Of a stretch of DNA of 64,000 nt, positions 25,654 through 38,576 are shown in pieces; position 1 is the first letter of the stretch; each line of letters starts with the position of its first letter. This DNA is from Rotaria sordida. Its lineage: Eukaryota; Rotifera; Eurotatoria; Philodinida; Philodinidae. A program made the position numbers and the translations under genes. The stretch is taken from positions 1-64,000 of the forward strand of contig CAJNOL010000003.1 in assembly GCA_905250125.1 (NCBI GenBank). Reading direction: 5' to 3'. Below the pieces are notes generated by a model. That model was given only the letters and a program-made list of their open reading frames with translations, was not told the origin of the DNA and ran no database searches.

Positions 25654-28353
25654 ATGCAACAACTATCGAATGATACTGGCTCGTGGAATATAATTGATTC
25701 TCCACTTCCAGCACCTTTATTTTATAATTCAAATGCATATGATAATTTATCAAATGTTGGTGTAAAATTAAATGATATTAATAATCCAATTATACCAATA
25801 CCAAGTGATTCATTATCATCATTAGCACCACAAACAGGAGCTAGTCAGCCAAATGCAGCTAATTATTGGGCATTTGCACTTATAGTTTTTCCTTTATTTA
25901 CAATATTTGGCAACGTACTTGTTGTTGTGAGCGTCTATCGTGAAAAATCTTTACATACAATAACAAATTATTTTGTTGTATCACTTGCCATATCCGATAT
26001 AACTGTTGCTGCTGTTGTCATGCCATTTGCTATTTATTTAGAAGTAAGTAATAAAATAATTTAAAAAAAAAAAAAGATAAATGATAATTAACTTTGCTCA
26101 ATTAATTTACATTTGTTTATTATTAAAACGGAAATGAACATTATAAAGCATATAGGATTAATTACAAATAACTATTCTTAATTTAAATTGATATATATTA
26201 TCTATGTAACGAACAAATTAAAGATAATTTCTCTTGAAATTTAAAGATTTTCATATTGTTAGCGGAAATATCTTCATAAATTTCTACGTGTAATTATCAA
26301 GTTTCTTTTTTTGACATATTTTTTTGTCAAGAATATAATTGTCTAAAAGAGAAAATTGTTAACGATATCCTGTAGAAAAGAAAAGTGTCTATTGTCATTG
26401 AACTTAAGTCTTTCTCTATTAACTTCCGAGAGGTAAATATATCTTTCACTTGAGTAATTTTCTTTTCTTCATAAATATTCATACCAAAAGAATATGTCTA
26501 GTTTGCAGTTATAATTATTTCATCGTATAACAAAAGATAAAAAAAGAACTGATTTTCAGCTAAATTTCACACCTGAAGCAATATTCACACGTATGAAATT
26601 TAACATAAAAGATTAAATTAGAAGAATTTTTTTTTAATTTTAGTTTAATCGAGTATGGGAATTATCTGAACGCTTATGTGATTTTTGGGTCGCTTCTGAT
26701 TGTATGGCTTGCACAGCATCAATATTAAATTTAGTATGAAAAAATAAATATTTTTTTATTCGAAATAACTTCATTAATTTTCTTTTTCTTTAGGTTGCAA
26801 TTGCAGTTGATCGGTAAAATAGTATTTTTTTTCTAAATTTTAAATAAACTTTTTTGTCCTGAATACTAGTTATATTGCCGTAACGAAACCACTTAAATAT
26901 GCTCGACATAAAAATCCAAAACGCATTGCCATCATGATTGTTATCGTATGGCTTGTTTCATTTGTTATTGCTTTACCAATTGTCAGGTAATAAACAAAAA
27001 TAAGATTATAGAAAAAAAGACAAAAACAAAAAGTTCTTAATCAAATTTTTCCTTTTTTTTTTGTTTTTAGTGGTGTAAATAAATCAGATGTTGCTGCGTA
27101 TCCACGTGTTCCCGAACAATGTGCATTTTTCAATAATAAATTTCTTATTTTTTCATCACTTGGTTCATTTTTCATTCCATGTATTATTATATTTGCTATT
27201 TACTATCGAATATTTATGGTTATTATGGCACGTGCCCGAAAAAATCGTAAACAATGGAGACCTAGAGCAGCTATTGCATCAGCTGCTGCACAACATCGTT
27301 CAAATGCCAATCATTTAGTAACATCATTATTACAAGAACGACATAATTTAAATCATCCACCAATTATGAATGATACTCTTGTAAATATAACATCCACAAC
27401 ATCAAATACACCTCAAATAATAGCAAATTCATCCGTACCTTTAACAAAAACTATTGAATGTAATACTTTAATGTTAAAATTATCTACGCCTGCCTTAGCA
27501 CCTGCAATACGTCCATCAGTAAATGTTACATCATCATCGGGTGATCCAGTAGATGATGATGAACGTGATGACATTGCATTATTTGTTCATCATGAACAAG
27601 AACAACAAAAAAAAATTAATCATAATAATAATAATAATAATAATAATCATCATCATCATGACGAACATGAAAATCAAATTGAAATATTACCATCAATAAC
27701 CATAAAACCAAATATTAAATCTGATAGTCCTACACCATTTAAAACAACAACACACAATTCACAAACTAAAAATCATCATGATTCTCATCATCCAAATAAA
27801 CATTTTAAAACACGTTTAAAAGACAAATCAGATTTTCATAGTTCATCAGTAACAACTAATATTACACAAACAAGTAATACTAAAATTGCTAAACGAAAAG
27901 CATATTCTCGCATGAAGAAAGAACGTAAAGCAACACAAACACTTATAATCGTGCTAAGTATGTCTTTAAAAAAAACAACAAATTTCAAATTTTGGTTACT
28001 TTCTATTGAGGGAAAAGATGACTTTGATATTTCTCATATTAATAAAAATGAAAGAAAAGAAATCATATTGATTCATTTAAAGTTAATTTATTTTCTTTTG
28101 TTTAGTTTGCTTTCTAGTATGTTGGTTACCATTCTTTGTGCTCAACAATTTAGTCAATGCTATTGTTAAATTATCTAATAAATCGCAGACATTATTAATT
28201 CATGATTTTACATTATCATTATGTGTATGGTTAGGATATGTAAATTCATTTTTAAATCCAATTATTTATACAATATTTAATCTTGAATTTCGTAAAGCAT
28301 TTGCCAAGATCCTTTTTTCATCTTGTAGATTATCCAATCAGTTATCTTCATAA
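25654..28353 (+). CDS. DRD2-like: Dopamine D2-like G-protein-coupled receptor
   Basis: Six exons in phase: 25654-26043, 26644-26733, 26794-26813, 26870-26986, 27071-27957, 28106-28353; 583 residues, seven membrane helices. Seen: TM1 [18 protein letters not shown]2 [17 protein letters not shown]3 with the amine-binding Asp in [24 protein letters not shown]5 with catechol-contacting serines in [13 protein letters not shown]6 VCWLPFF; TM7 [10 protein letters not shown]; and a short tail after FRKAF. TM5-TM6 are separated by a very long third loop (over 200 residues, Asn/His/Ser-rich), typical of Gi-coupled D2-type receptors. [13 protein letters not shown] precedes TM6. Known role: plasma membrane dopamine receptor lowering cAMP. 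The frame is open upstream to 25324, so an earlier start is possible; 25654 is chosen because the upstream part looks like 5' UTR. Other amine receptors (octopamine, 5-HT1) are less likely from the TM1-TM3 match. Confidence 0.88.
26044..26643 (+). other. Intron 1 of the D2-like receptor gene (600 bp)
   Basis: Donor GTAAGT and acceptor TTTTAG; AT-rich, with no coding or repeat structure noticed. The other introns of the gene are 56-148 bp. Confidence 0.8.
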
Positions 28354-28987
28354 TTCAAAAACCGGTTCTCTTTTTTTTTGTTTTATTCTTTTATCTTATT
28401 TGTTTATATGTTTGTTTTGAATCTACTGCACCACCGCATTTGTGATGTGTGTACGCGTTTTGTAGCTGGTAAATCCTATTTAATCAAATTTTTTTCTTTT
28501 TTTATTTTTCAAAAAGAATAATATTAAACGAAAAAAACAACAACTAAGGTTATATGTAATTATTTCAAATCAAATGCTAGATAAACACGCAAAATTAACG
28601 TCAACGAGTCCATACTATTTTCTTTTTTTGATTTGATTTGCCCTAAGTATAAAAGAAACACATATTGCTTTCTGTATTCTTTGTTCTTTTTTTTTTTATA
28701 TGTCGATAGAATTCCATCAATTCTCAAGAGAAATCTTATTGCTTTCTTCGTAATAAAAACATCAGTGGAGAGCATGAATAGATTACTTGAGATTCTGTCG
28801 TGTGATTAGTACACTAGAATAACAATTGACTATGGGATTAAGGAAGACAGAAAAAGCCAAAAAATTATTTTAAGTAATTTTTTTTATTAAAAAACATTCA
28901 ACAAGATATTAAGAAGAAACAAAAAGAAAAAATAATATCTGAAGAGTCAATGTTCGTTGTACGACTGCTCTCCTAAATTGGTTAATA
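28354..28987. other. Spacer between convergent receptor and homeobox genes
   Basis: T-rich 3' flank of both genes. No gene or clear repeat seen. Confidence 0.6.
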
Positions 28988-30281
28988 TTACATTGACGGA
29001 AGATGTTCAGATAATAATGAAGTACACGGCGATGAAGGAGATGATAATGATAAGTTCATTGTCGAACATGAACTAAACAAAAAAATTCATTCATGAATGT
29101 ATAATACATAATGGGAATTCTTTTTAACTTACGATTGATGCCATTGTGTCGAGCTTAAATAAGCTGCATTATTATTCGTATTCCACATGGGACTTGTGTT
29201 AGAGCTAAACGAATTCATCATAAATCTTAATTTTTTTTTGTTTTTTATATTTGAATAAAATCTTACTCATAGCAAGATGGAACATGAGGACTAACTGAAT
29301 ACGATGATGCTGCTATTCGATTATCAACTATAGGAGATGGCCAAAAATATGATGGATAATAAGATGTCGATGGATCATAAGATGATGATGGTACAGCTGA
29401 TGGTATTGAACTTGAATGCTTAAAATAGAATGAATTTTATAAAATATGCTTGATGCATTTTTTAAAAAATGACAAACATACTGTTATTTTTTTAGTTACA
29501 TCATTTGATGATGATGTAGATTTAGGTTTTTGTTGTCTCTTAAAACGTGAACGACGATTTTGAAACCAGATCTAATGATAAATGAGAATAATATTTTTAG
29601 GATTGATAAAGAAAAAATAAAATTCTTACGGAAATTTTTTCATGTCGAACACCAAGAATTTCAGCAAGTTGATCAACAGTCGTTACTTCGGGATAATGAT
29701 TGTCTTCAAAAGCTAGTTCTAATACTTGTAACTAATTCAATACACAAAAAAAAAGATTATGATTATATACTTTATCATCATAAGAATTCTTACTTGTTGA
29801 TGTGTATATTGAATTCTTGTACGTTTCACATATGGTAAACGTGGTTTACTTTCATCGAATGATTTTTCTGACATTCTTGAATCACTCTCTGAAAATTTAA
29901 AAGAATATAAAATGGTATATATATATTTATTTATTCGTAGGAATACCTTTGTTATCTAATTCTTGTCGCATTGATAATGGTTGGGGTGAAAGAATACGTA
30001 CAGGTGTTGGTGGTGTAGGTGTTCGAGATAGATAACCAGAATCAGCAAATCGACTAGTACTATTATTATTATTATTACACATATCAAATGATGGATGTGG
30101 TGATGTATTGACTAATTAATAACAACAAAAAAAAATTTATTTGCAACAAAAAACTTTTCATTTTGTTTTACAACAAACCTGAAATATTGGTATTGAATGA
30201 AACACTAACATTAGGTTGATATCCATGAGGATCATAATACCAATATGGATTAACCGATGGTGGACCTGAATAACCAGACAT
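28988..30281 (-). CDS. PRD-class (paired-like) homeodomain transcription factor
   Basis: Eight exons on the minus strand: 30281-30179, 30111-29947, 29888-29794, 29731-29630, 29571-29482, 29418-29267, 29204-29133, 29072-28988; all phases agree, 287 residues. The homeodomain spans about residues 110-169, starting VKRTRIQYTHQQLQVLEL and ending SIWFQNRRSRFKRQ. R5, L16, F20, W48, F49, N51 and R53 are present; residue 50 is Gln. An intron splits homeodomain residues 46/47, the usual position in PRD-class genes, and another falls after residue 11. No paired domain, OAR motif or homeodomain-adjacent motif was recognised. Flanks are Ser/Pro/Tyr-rich. It should bind TAAT-type sites in the nucleus. I cannot assign it to a named family (goosecoid and Otx have Lys50, so they are excluded). 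An acceptor site just 5' of the ATG suggests a further 5' UTR exon. Confidence 0.85.
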
Positions 30282-30989
30282 ATCTTGTCGTTGGACTGTA
30301 TGTCTATAAAAGAAAAGATAGTTAACTTTTAGAAAATGAACGTGAAAATCGAACTAATTGATCTTATATATCTGTTTGAGAATTTTTTTTTTTTCGTTTC
30401 TCTTATTTGAATTCAACCAACAAAAAAATTTCTTCTTTTCATTTAAAACATTAACCAATAATTGTTCATTTCTTTTCTTTTTTTCGTCAATTTCCTTGCT
30501 GCCTATTTTGAACATCATCAACAGCTTGAAAAGAAAAAAGAAAGATACTATATCATTGAACGATGACGAAATTATGTGCTGGTGCACAAAAACTGGAACA
30601 AACCGAACATTCGAACAAATATATTAGATCATTTAAGAAAATGTGTTAGAAACATTTTTTAGATCAAGAATTTCTTATTCAAATACTAGAGTAACCATCG
30701 TTCGGGAAAAATCTATAATTGAATTTATTCATTCGAATCGATACATAATTGATCATCCTATTATCATTTCTTCTAATGATAATTCAATTTAAATTAGAAT
30801 ATGGCATAAAATTCAACTTTCAAGATCATGTCAATGTCAAAGAAAGTTTTTGTACTGCATCAATAAGTACTTTTGTATAATGATTTGGAGTCTTATTAAA
30901 TTTGAAAACAGATAAAATGCATCAAAAATGGAATAATACCAAATACTTGTAATTTAATAGAATTTTCTTTGTTGATCAATCTGACGAAG

Positions 30990-31312
30990 GAAAATCTCTA
31001 CAAGTGTCAAATCGCTTGTCGATCGAAACGATGTTCATTTGATGAGTAATAGAAAAGTTTAGAATGGTTTGATTTTTTAGACGTTTCATTCTTGAGATAT
31101 CAAAATTTTTTCAACAAAGAATCTGTGGTCATGTGAAAATTAGAGTTCCGATTTTTTACATGATCATAGCTTTTTGTTGAAAAAAGTTCGATAACTTAAC
31201 AATGAAGGTCAAACAAACGAAACCGATCTAGATTTTTCTATTACTCACTAATACTTATCAAAAAAACATGTTCTGGGTCGAAGGGCGATTTGACATCTGT
31301 GAAAGTTCTCTC
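30990..31312. repeat. Foldback element (imperfect inverted repeat)
   Basis: The left arm begins AAAATCTCTACAAGTGTCAA and contains ATGAGTAATAGAAAA, TTTCATTCTTGAGATATC and TTTTTTCAACAAA. The right arm has TTTGTTGAAAAAA, GATAACTTAACAATGAA, TTTTCTATTACTCACTA and ends TTTGACATCTGTGAAAG. Loop about 30 bp. Arms about 150 bp each. Confidence 0.65.
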
Positions 31313-33845
31313 TTGAGAACTATGAATTAATTACTTTTTCCGAAAGTCACGTAGAAATATTAATAAATTGTTTGTTTTTCTTTTTCGGTAAACTTAGCAC
31401 TACAAAAAAAAAAATATACTTGAAAACAAATTGACACTTTTTTTTTCATATTATCAAATATGTCACATCTAACTCTATTACACTTCATTAGTCAAAGATG
31501 AACAATCATGCTAGTTGTTCGTTAATTGAAAATTTATCTGTCTTACATTGACATAATAGCTTTTTCGCCAACAAGCTGTGTATATATATATATATTAAAA
31601 TTATCCTTTATTGACGATTTTTCATTAAGTTCAAATAGGAATACAATCTGGTGTATATGTATATATTTTGTCTTCATTTGTTCCTCCTCTTCTTTCTAAT
31701 GAGTGTGAATCGTCGTTTGATGCTATGTATACGTTGTCAATGATTGAAATACTCATTGTATATATCGATGACTTTCTCAGCTTTATATATATGTTTATGT
31801 GAAAGAAGCATAGATCATGATCATGATATAACTTTGTTGAAAGCAGCTATATTTTTGAAAAGAAAAATAATGCATCACACTAATAATATTTCATGTTTTC
31901 AACATTTGTAAACAAAAATTAATATTCAAAAGATATATGTCTTTATTAAAATATGCATGCATAGAAAACATTAGTAAAAATTGTAGTTTGATGTATCATA
32001 AATCAACCTATTGTAATAGACTGAATATGCTATTACACTCTTTATGATTATTAATAAAGAAAAAAGGGACTATTTAATTGAAAATATTGAAAAATTTTAA
32101 AAGATATATATTTATGAGTCACTTGTGTAAAGTTTAGTTCATATTATGATAAATTTGCTACTTTGTAAAATTTGTAAGAGATTATATTCAGAATAAAATA
32201 GAAATAAGTGATTGTTGATCATGTACTGTATGAATGTGAAAAATTTTGTCTTTGATAGAGCAGATACAAATATAGAAAAAAGAAACTTTTCGTTCATTAT
32301 AGCTGATTATGAGTAAAAATAAATATATTTTTTTGAAGTTGTTGAGTATTATTAACTTATAATAGAAATTATTCCATTGTAACAATAATTTCACAGAGTA
32401 CTTTTTAAATTATTTTGACAAAATGTCTTCATTTAATCATGTTGAGTACAATAGAGTATCAAGTTTCTGAAATAAGTAATTTGTAATGATCTCAAGTCCC
32501 GGGCGATATGCTTTTTTGCAACAGTTACATTATTGATGCGAGATAGTTGCTTTAAATTGCATAAATCAATATTATTTCGTCTGTCCACTCTGTATGAATA
32601 GTTATGTTTTTAAGTAATAATTTATAGTATACCTTAAAGGAAAGTTTATTATTTGTATTAACAGAAATCAAAGAAAATATGTTCTTTTTTTGCTATGATT
32701 TCTACACGTCATAAATATTACTTTTGATCTGAAGCACTTAGATAGTGGTTCATGGTGTGTTTCAAGAGGAATGCATCAAAAGTTCTAAATTGAAAATTAA
32801 GAATGCATTTGTTGAAATGGAAGAAAAAATTTTCAACATAGGTCTAAAACTTTCCATTTTTCCCTAGGATATGTAATTAGTTTGTAAATAACTACTCGAA
32901 AACGCAAACGATGACAGTGTAAAAAAAAGAAGAACTTATACTCAAGTTATCAATAGAATATATCTATTTTAAAGAAGTTGATTGCTCAAACCTATGTCGA
33001 CTTTTTATAGTCGATATGCCTTAAGTATATCTACTATTGATAATTAGTTCATTATTGACATAAATTTTGTTGAATTTCTAAGGATTGGATTTTTTATCAG
33101 CTAAGAACAATAATGTTTATTGGTCGTATCACTTGTGTATTAGATAATGTTCGTTATTGTTTTATTAGAGAAAAGATTTATTTAAAAATTTGTTAATATA
33201 GAAGAGTGATCGTATTTTTCGACTTTATATAAAATATGTTTTTACAATTCATTCTATTTGAAAAATACATCATCTAGGTTTAAAATAATTTCTAATAAAA
33301 ATCCATAACTTTATGGTTAAAAAATTCTTTTGTTAATTTTCATATTTTGAGAATCTAAATTGTCATTTTTGAAAGAGAAATTTTTTGTTTCTTGCAAATT
33401 CCGATTATGAGAAAGTTTCTTTCATTAGAATACAAACAAACGACAGCTATTAAAAAAAAATAACCCTAATGCCACAATAATTCAGATGAAGAATCTCTCG
33501 TTAGTGTACCTATGCTTATTTTCTTTTGAATACAACTTTATTTTCACGAATACAATGAACTCAAATAGATAAATTCATCAATCATGCAAATATCAGTACA
33601 TCCTTAACATCGAAAAATTTGTTGCGTGATAAATGAAACATATTGTACTTAAATGATAAATGAAAACTCAATGACTTTAACGTAAGCCAGCTTCACACGG
33701 ATTTTCACAACCAGATTATCGATCCCTTTTTGTCATCAACTTAATGTGAAGCGAAGTACCGCATTTATGTTGACCTGTACGAGTTCTTTTTCTTACTATT
33801 GTACTTCCTCGATGTAAATATCAATAGTTCATATTTTGTATCACA

Positions 33846-34276
33846 ATGGTCTTAAAAATTGAAAATCAGAAAATATTTATTCGAATGCAAGAAGGAACGA
33901 ACGAAGTTTTATCGACACCAGCCATTCTCTTATCTGTAGCAAGAAGTTTCGGATGTTTACAAAGAGATCGGCAAAAACGTAATTTTTTTTTGAATTTTGC
34001 TTTTCTCTGTCAAGCTTTGCGACAAACGTTAGAGAATAAAGCGATCGATGATATTCATCAGAAACATGTTTTGATGGAAAGTATGCAATGGTTACTTATC
34101 AACTGCTTTCTGACTTCGATCAACTGATTATTCTAAACGTTACTTCTTCGATTAGAGCGACAGAAAAGAACTTTATTCCCGTCAACTGTAAATTCGTTTT
34201 TTATGGGATACTGATTTCTCAATATTCCCTATTTACGGTTGTCGAGATGAACTCTAGTATCAACTGGTTACTTTAA
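33846..34276 (+). other. Unassigned coding-like fragment
   Basis: Two overlapping open frames (33846-34127 and 34088-34276) have a normal amino-acid mix, unlike the low-complexity translations around them: SVARSFGCLQRDRQKRNFFL, LCQALRQTLENKAIDDIHQK, then after a frame change QLLSDFDQLIILNVTSSIRA. Base composition is also a little richer in G and C. I do not recognise the protein. It may be a gene remnant with one frameshift near 34100, or chance. Confidence 0.25.
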
Positions 34277-35303
34277 TCCGGTTGAATGAAACAGTTTGTT
34301 TGATGTTATTTAGATTGGCAAAGCTTTATTTATGTTAGTTCGAGATGTTTTGCTTTCACGCATAAAATCTTGAGTAGAATTTTGTTATGTTCTTGCTTCA
34401 ATCGAAAAAGAAATACTAATATCGATAAGGATTGATTTGTTGAAAAATAGAAAAATATAAATTTTCTATTTGTATACAACACTCTAAGTTCAAAATTTAT
34501 ATTTATCCGTTGTTTTTTCGGTTGACAAAACACGAAAAATAGGTCTATTTTTGGTTTTTATTGATGATAGAGATAATACATATTCGATTTATCATACTCA
34601 TAGACTTTGACCCTTTTTCTTTTATTTCTTATTTATGCCCATATCACAGCATGATAAACAAGAAGCATTTTAGTATGTAACCTATTGATGTAAAACGAAG
34701 CGAAAAATGTGAATGAATGTCGAATGCATTTAGTGGAACGACATCTGGATTTGAAGCAAACATGAGAAAAAGAAATTTCTATAAAAACATATTAAATCAG
34801 ACTATATAATGATTTATCTATTTTATTTTTAGAAAAAATAAGTTTCATACAAACAATAGCACTACACTATAGCGACATTTTAATAACAACAGCAGTTCGT
34901 ACAATAGATTTTTGCTTGACAACAATACAAATGCAAGATGTCGCTAAAACTAACTTTGTTATTTTAGCTGATCAAAAGAATTTAATATCATAAATAATCT
35001 ATATCAGTGATATATCTCATATATTGTTAATAGTAGTTTTTCAAAATGAGTTTCATTCTAAGTGCAGTAGTAGATTTTCAATTCGACTCCTATTTGATGA
35101 TTCATACATATAAGATCACGTATTATGTTTAGTTGATCAAGGAAAAGAGAAGCAGAACAAGAGAACTGCAATATATGGTAAGACAAATACACGTGACCAT
35201 AAAAAGAAAAATAACGATGTACTCGTTCACTTTTTTCATAGTAGAGTGCATATTGACAGAAGAGATTCAAAACAAAATATTTATCATTAGATAAAAATTT
35301 ACA

Positions 35304-35912
35304 ATGTCGGCAACAGTTGAACAAACAAATTCAAAAACTGGAACGGAGGGTGCTGAACAAAGGTAGATGAAATTTTTTTTTCTTTTGTATTTAATCGATA
35401 TTTTTCTTTATTTCAGTACACCTGAATGTCCGATTCCACCATTGGTTTCTGTTACACACGATGCACGAGAAATATGGGAATCTGTAAATACATACAACTA
35501 TAATTTTCTTTTCTTTGATTGAATATCTTGTTTTGTTTTTTTGATTATTTTAGTATAGAAATGTTATTGAAGCTAAGGCACAGAAATGTAAGTGTAAACA
35601 TAAATAGTCAAAATATTTATTGGTTTTTATTTTTTATTTTTGAGATTATCCAATGCCAGCTACATTTCAAATGGTTCCTTTAAGAATGTCTATTATGGAT
35701 ATTGAAGGAGTTAAAACATATTTTTTCAAAGTAATTCGAAAATATTTCTTTACTACAATTATTTATTGAATTTTTAGGCTCGTATTCCAAATAATAAATT
35801 TGTTAATGTACGTATTAGATTATCTGGTAAAGCTGAATCTCGAGATAACCAAGTGCTTGTTGAATCACGCGCTACTGGTAATGTCGATGAAAACATTACT
35901 AAAATCTTTTAG
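35304..35912 (+). CDS. Stefin-like (cystatin A/B family) protein
   Basis: Five small exons in phase: 35304-35362, 35417-35483, 35554-35587, 35645-35730, 35778-35912; 126 residues, no signal peptide. The core aligns by eye with cytosolic stefins: THDAREIWESYRNVIEAKAQ as the helix, then YYPMPATFQM, then GVKTYFFKARIPNNKFVNVR matching the G-T-N-Y-F-I-K-V strand region, and a C-terminal DENITKIF matching the DELTYF-type end. Stefins inhibit papain-like cysteine proteases in the cytosol. The usual QVVAG first-hairpin motif is replaced by IMDIEG, keeping only the last Gly, and the N-terminal trunk is about 30 residues longer. Inhibition may be weakened or aimed at other proteases. The family call rests on memory of stefin sequences, so it is moderate. 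An overlapping open frame at 35800-36090 is a shadow. Confidence 0.6.
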
Positions 35913-36887
35913 GAAACGAACAGTGTATAAGAATAAACACAAAAAAGACGTAGTTAGGATGAACTGTTGTCTTTTTTTTTTTTATAATTTTTGTCTTTGT
36001 CTGATTTATACAGTATCAAATGTTCCTTTTATTCATTTTGATTGTTTGTTACGTGTTCGTAGATTAAAAGAAAACCTAGCATTGAAATAAAAATAAGGCA
36101 TGCATTTTACTTAACTAGTATCTAGATGGTAACAATAAATATTATTTTTATAGATTATATTAAATAATTTAGCAAGATAAAATATCAAAAATAAAAAACA
36201 AAGATATACAAATGTGAATCTAATCTTCAATTCTATACAAGAATGTTACTAATTGGTATTATGTAAAATAAGCTTTTGGAATGTCGCAGATTTACACATG
36301 GGAATTATTAATCATATTCAAGCTACATGTTTAGTTTCCTCGTTCATTGATTTATTGTTTTTTTTTATTATATTTTCATTAGGATCAAATAGCAGATTTA
36401 ATATCTTATTAAAATCAATGGATCTTTATTGAGAATCTTCGAAAAAGACTTTGAATTATAACACATGTCAAAATTAATTTTATATCAAATGAAAGCTGAT
36501 TTACTGTAGATATCGAAAAAAACAATGCAGTCTTTAATGCGGAAAATTTTAATTGTAAATTCAGATATGTATACACTTAATTATGTCACGCAAAGACCAA
36601 AATTACTGGATTAATCTATGTCTGTCACAAACGAATCAAAACTGAAAAACGTGATTTTTTTCAGGTTGAAGCGATTGAATTTTTTTCTCTGCTTGTAACA
36701 ACGCCGCATAGATTATGTTCCATCGGATTTACCTCGACCTCCTTCTAATCATGGCCATAAAAATGAGAAGCATATTGGCATTTAGCAGATTTGATTTAAT
36801 ACTTGTCTCTATATGTTATGAGTGCTTAATTTGACGTTCCACGACAAATTTCGGCTCTAGACATCCAGGTCTACAAAGGAACCTGTT

Positions 36888-37432
36888 CAGCTGTACCTTT
36901 CTGATTTCAATAATTTTTTTTTGCCTATAGATATTTCATAATGTTCTAATAAAAACCTAAATGGATATGGATTTTGACCAAGCTATCATATTTTTCTAGA
37001 GGTTCCAAGTTTTCGGAAAACTCGTATTTTCGAATTTTCACCTGAACCTTTGTGTATATAGAGAACTCAACTAGAGTAATTACCATAAAAAAAATTTAGA
37101 AGTTTTGAATAAAGTCTCTTCGAGATATGAGACTTTCAAGATAGAGACCCTTTTCCATGGATAGCGTATACAACATGCATTTTTTGAAAGTTGCATGTTT
37201 CGAAGAGACTTTATTCAAAAGTTCTGAATTTTTTTATGGAAGTTAGTCTAGTTGAGTTCTCTATATGCATAAAGTTTCAGGTCAAAATTCGAAAATACGA
37301 GTTTTCTGAAAACTTGAGGCCTCTAGAAAATATGATAGTTTAGTCAAAATCCAAATCCTTTTAGGGTTTTTATTAGAGCACTATGTAGCATCTACAGGTA
37401 AGAAATTATTGAAATCAGAAGGGAACATCTGA
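36888..37432. repeat. Foldback element, family copy 1
   Basis: A long inverted repeat. Left arm 36888-37145, right arm about 37195-37432, loop about 50 bp. Left end TTTCTGATTTCAATAATTT pairs with right end AAATTATTGAAATCAGAAG; inner arms pair through CCTAAATGGATATGGATTTT with AAAATCCAAATCCTTTTAGG and AAAGTCTCTTCGAGA with CGAAGAGACTTT. Similar in order and sequence to 54984-55556, and its left arm to 600-870. Confidence 0.85.
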
Positions 37433-38576
37433 AAAGCTTTCCTTGTTAACCAAAGATAAGAAAGGATTTAAGTCAAAATGCCAAACAAAGCTAAGCTGTC
37501 GATTAGAAATCAATAAATCTATATCTTATCACGAGCTTTATTAAGAATAGGTAGCCATGACGATCACATGTCTGATGTAAGGGAAAGTGAAAAGCTGCTT
37601 TTAGTGAACATCGAACGTATCGATACGATGATTACAAGTGTTTAAAGAAAAAAAATACTTCACTTCCCCCATAAAATCATCCATATACTGAGCAAATTAA
37701 ATATTTTTTTAAATTATTTTATTCAAGTATGTTATCTTTGGCATCTTTAAAAAAACGTTCGTACTTAAACAATCAGTATTTATCAATTATTTATGAAACA
37801 AATTTTAACATAAACAAAGATACACGATAATGTTGTGCATCAAAGTTGTGTCAATATTATCAATTCTTGACTTGTTAAATTAGAATAATTTGAAAAATAA
37901 AAATTTTATACAACAGAGTTTTTTGCATTATGTGTTCGAACTATGTTAAAACATTAGAACTTAGCAGAAAAAACAATGCAAAAGACTTTTTTACCATTGC
38001 GAAATTGTCAAGAAGCCAGTATAGTTAACATATTTAGTCTCGTTCAGAAAAAGCGACATTTTGCTATAAAAATCAACAGTAAATTTAAATTTTCATAGAT
38101 GCTTAATTGAAAAGAGAACTCTCCAGGCTATAAAATCTCTTTTCCTGATATAAAAAAATTCTCAAAAATGAATGTTGCTTAATAGTTTATTGGCAAGAAA
38201 TGTTTTACAAGTGTTTGATTTCTGCCTGTTCTTCCTCCTCAAAATGGCTATGGAAAAAACCATGTGTGCTATAAACCCTGTGGTTGGAGTATTGCTTTTT
38301 TTCAACCCGGAAAAAGTCTTTGATAAATTTAGAAGTCGGCTATGCAATTAAATAGAGTTCAACATTCTTTGCAAAGATTTTTGTATTGTATGTTAATTTC
38401 GAATATAGATTAAGAGTAGCAGAAAAACAGAGTTAGAACTATTATCTAACAAGATCAGCCTAAAATCCATACTCATGAATATAAGTAGTAGTTTGCGGAG
38501 ATCACCGAGATTGGGGGAGGATCGACCCTTGTTACGAGGGATAGATACATCTAGAATGTGTTTATATCTATATACA

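Larger units (their letters stand above)
30282..35303. other. Gene-poor region upstream of the homeobox and stefin-like genes
   Basis: About 5 kb lying 5' of two divergent genes. It contains a foldback (30990-31312) and one coding-like scrap (33846-34276), both listed separately. The rest is AT-rich with no gene seen; it may hold regulatory DNA of the homeobox gene. Confidence 0.5.

Noticed and set aside
27088-27318. Alternative frame inside receptor exon 5
   Set aside because: Shadow of the receptor coding frame.
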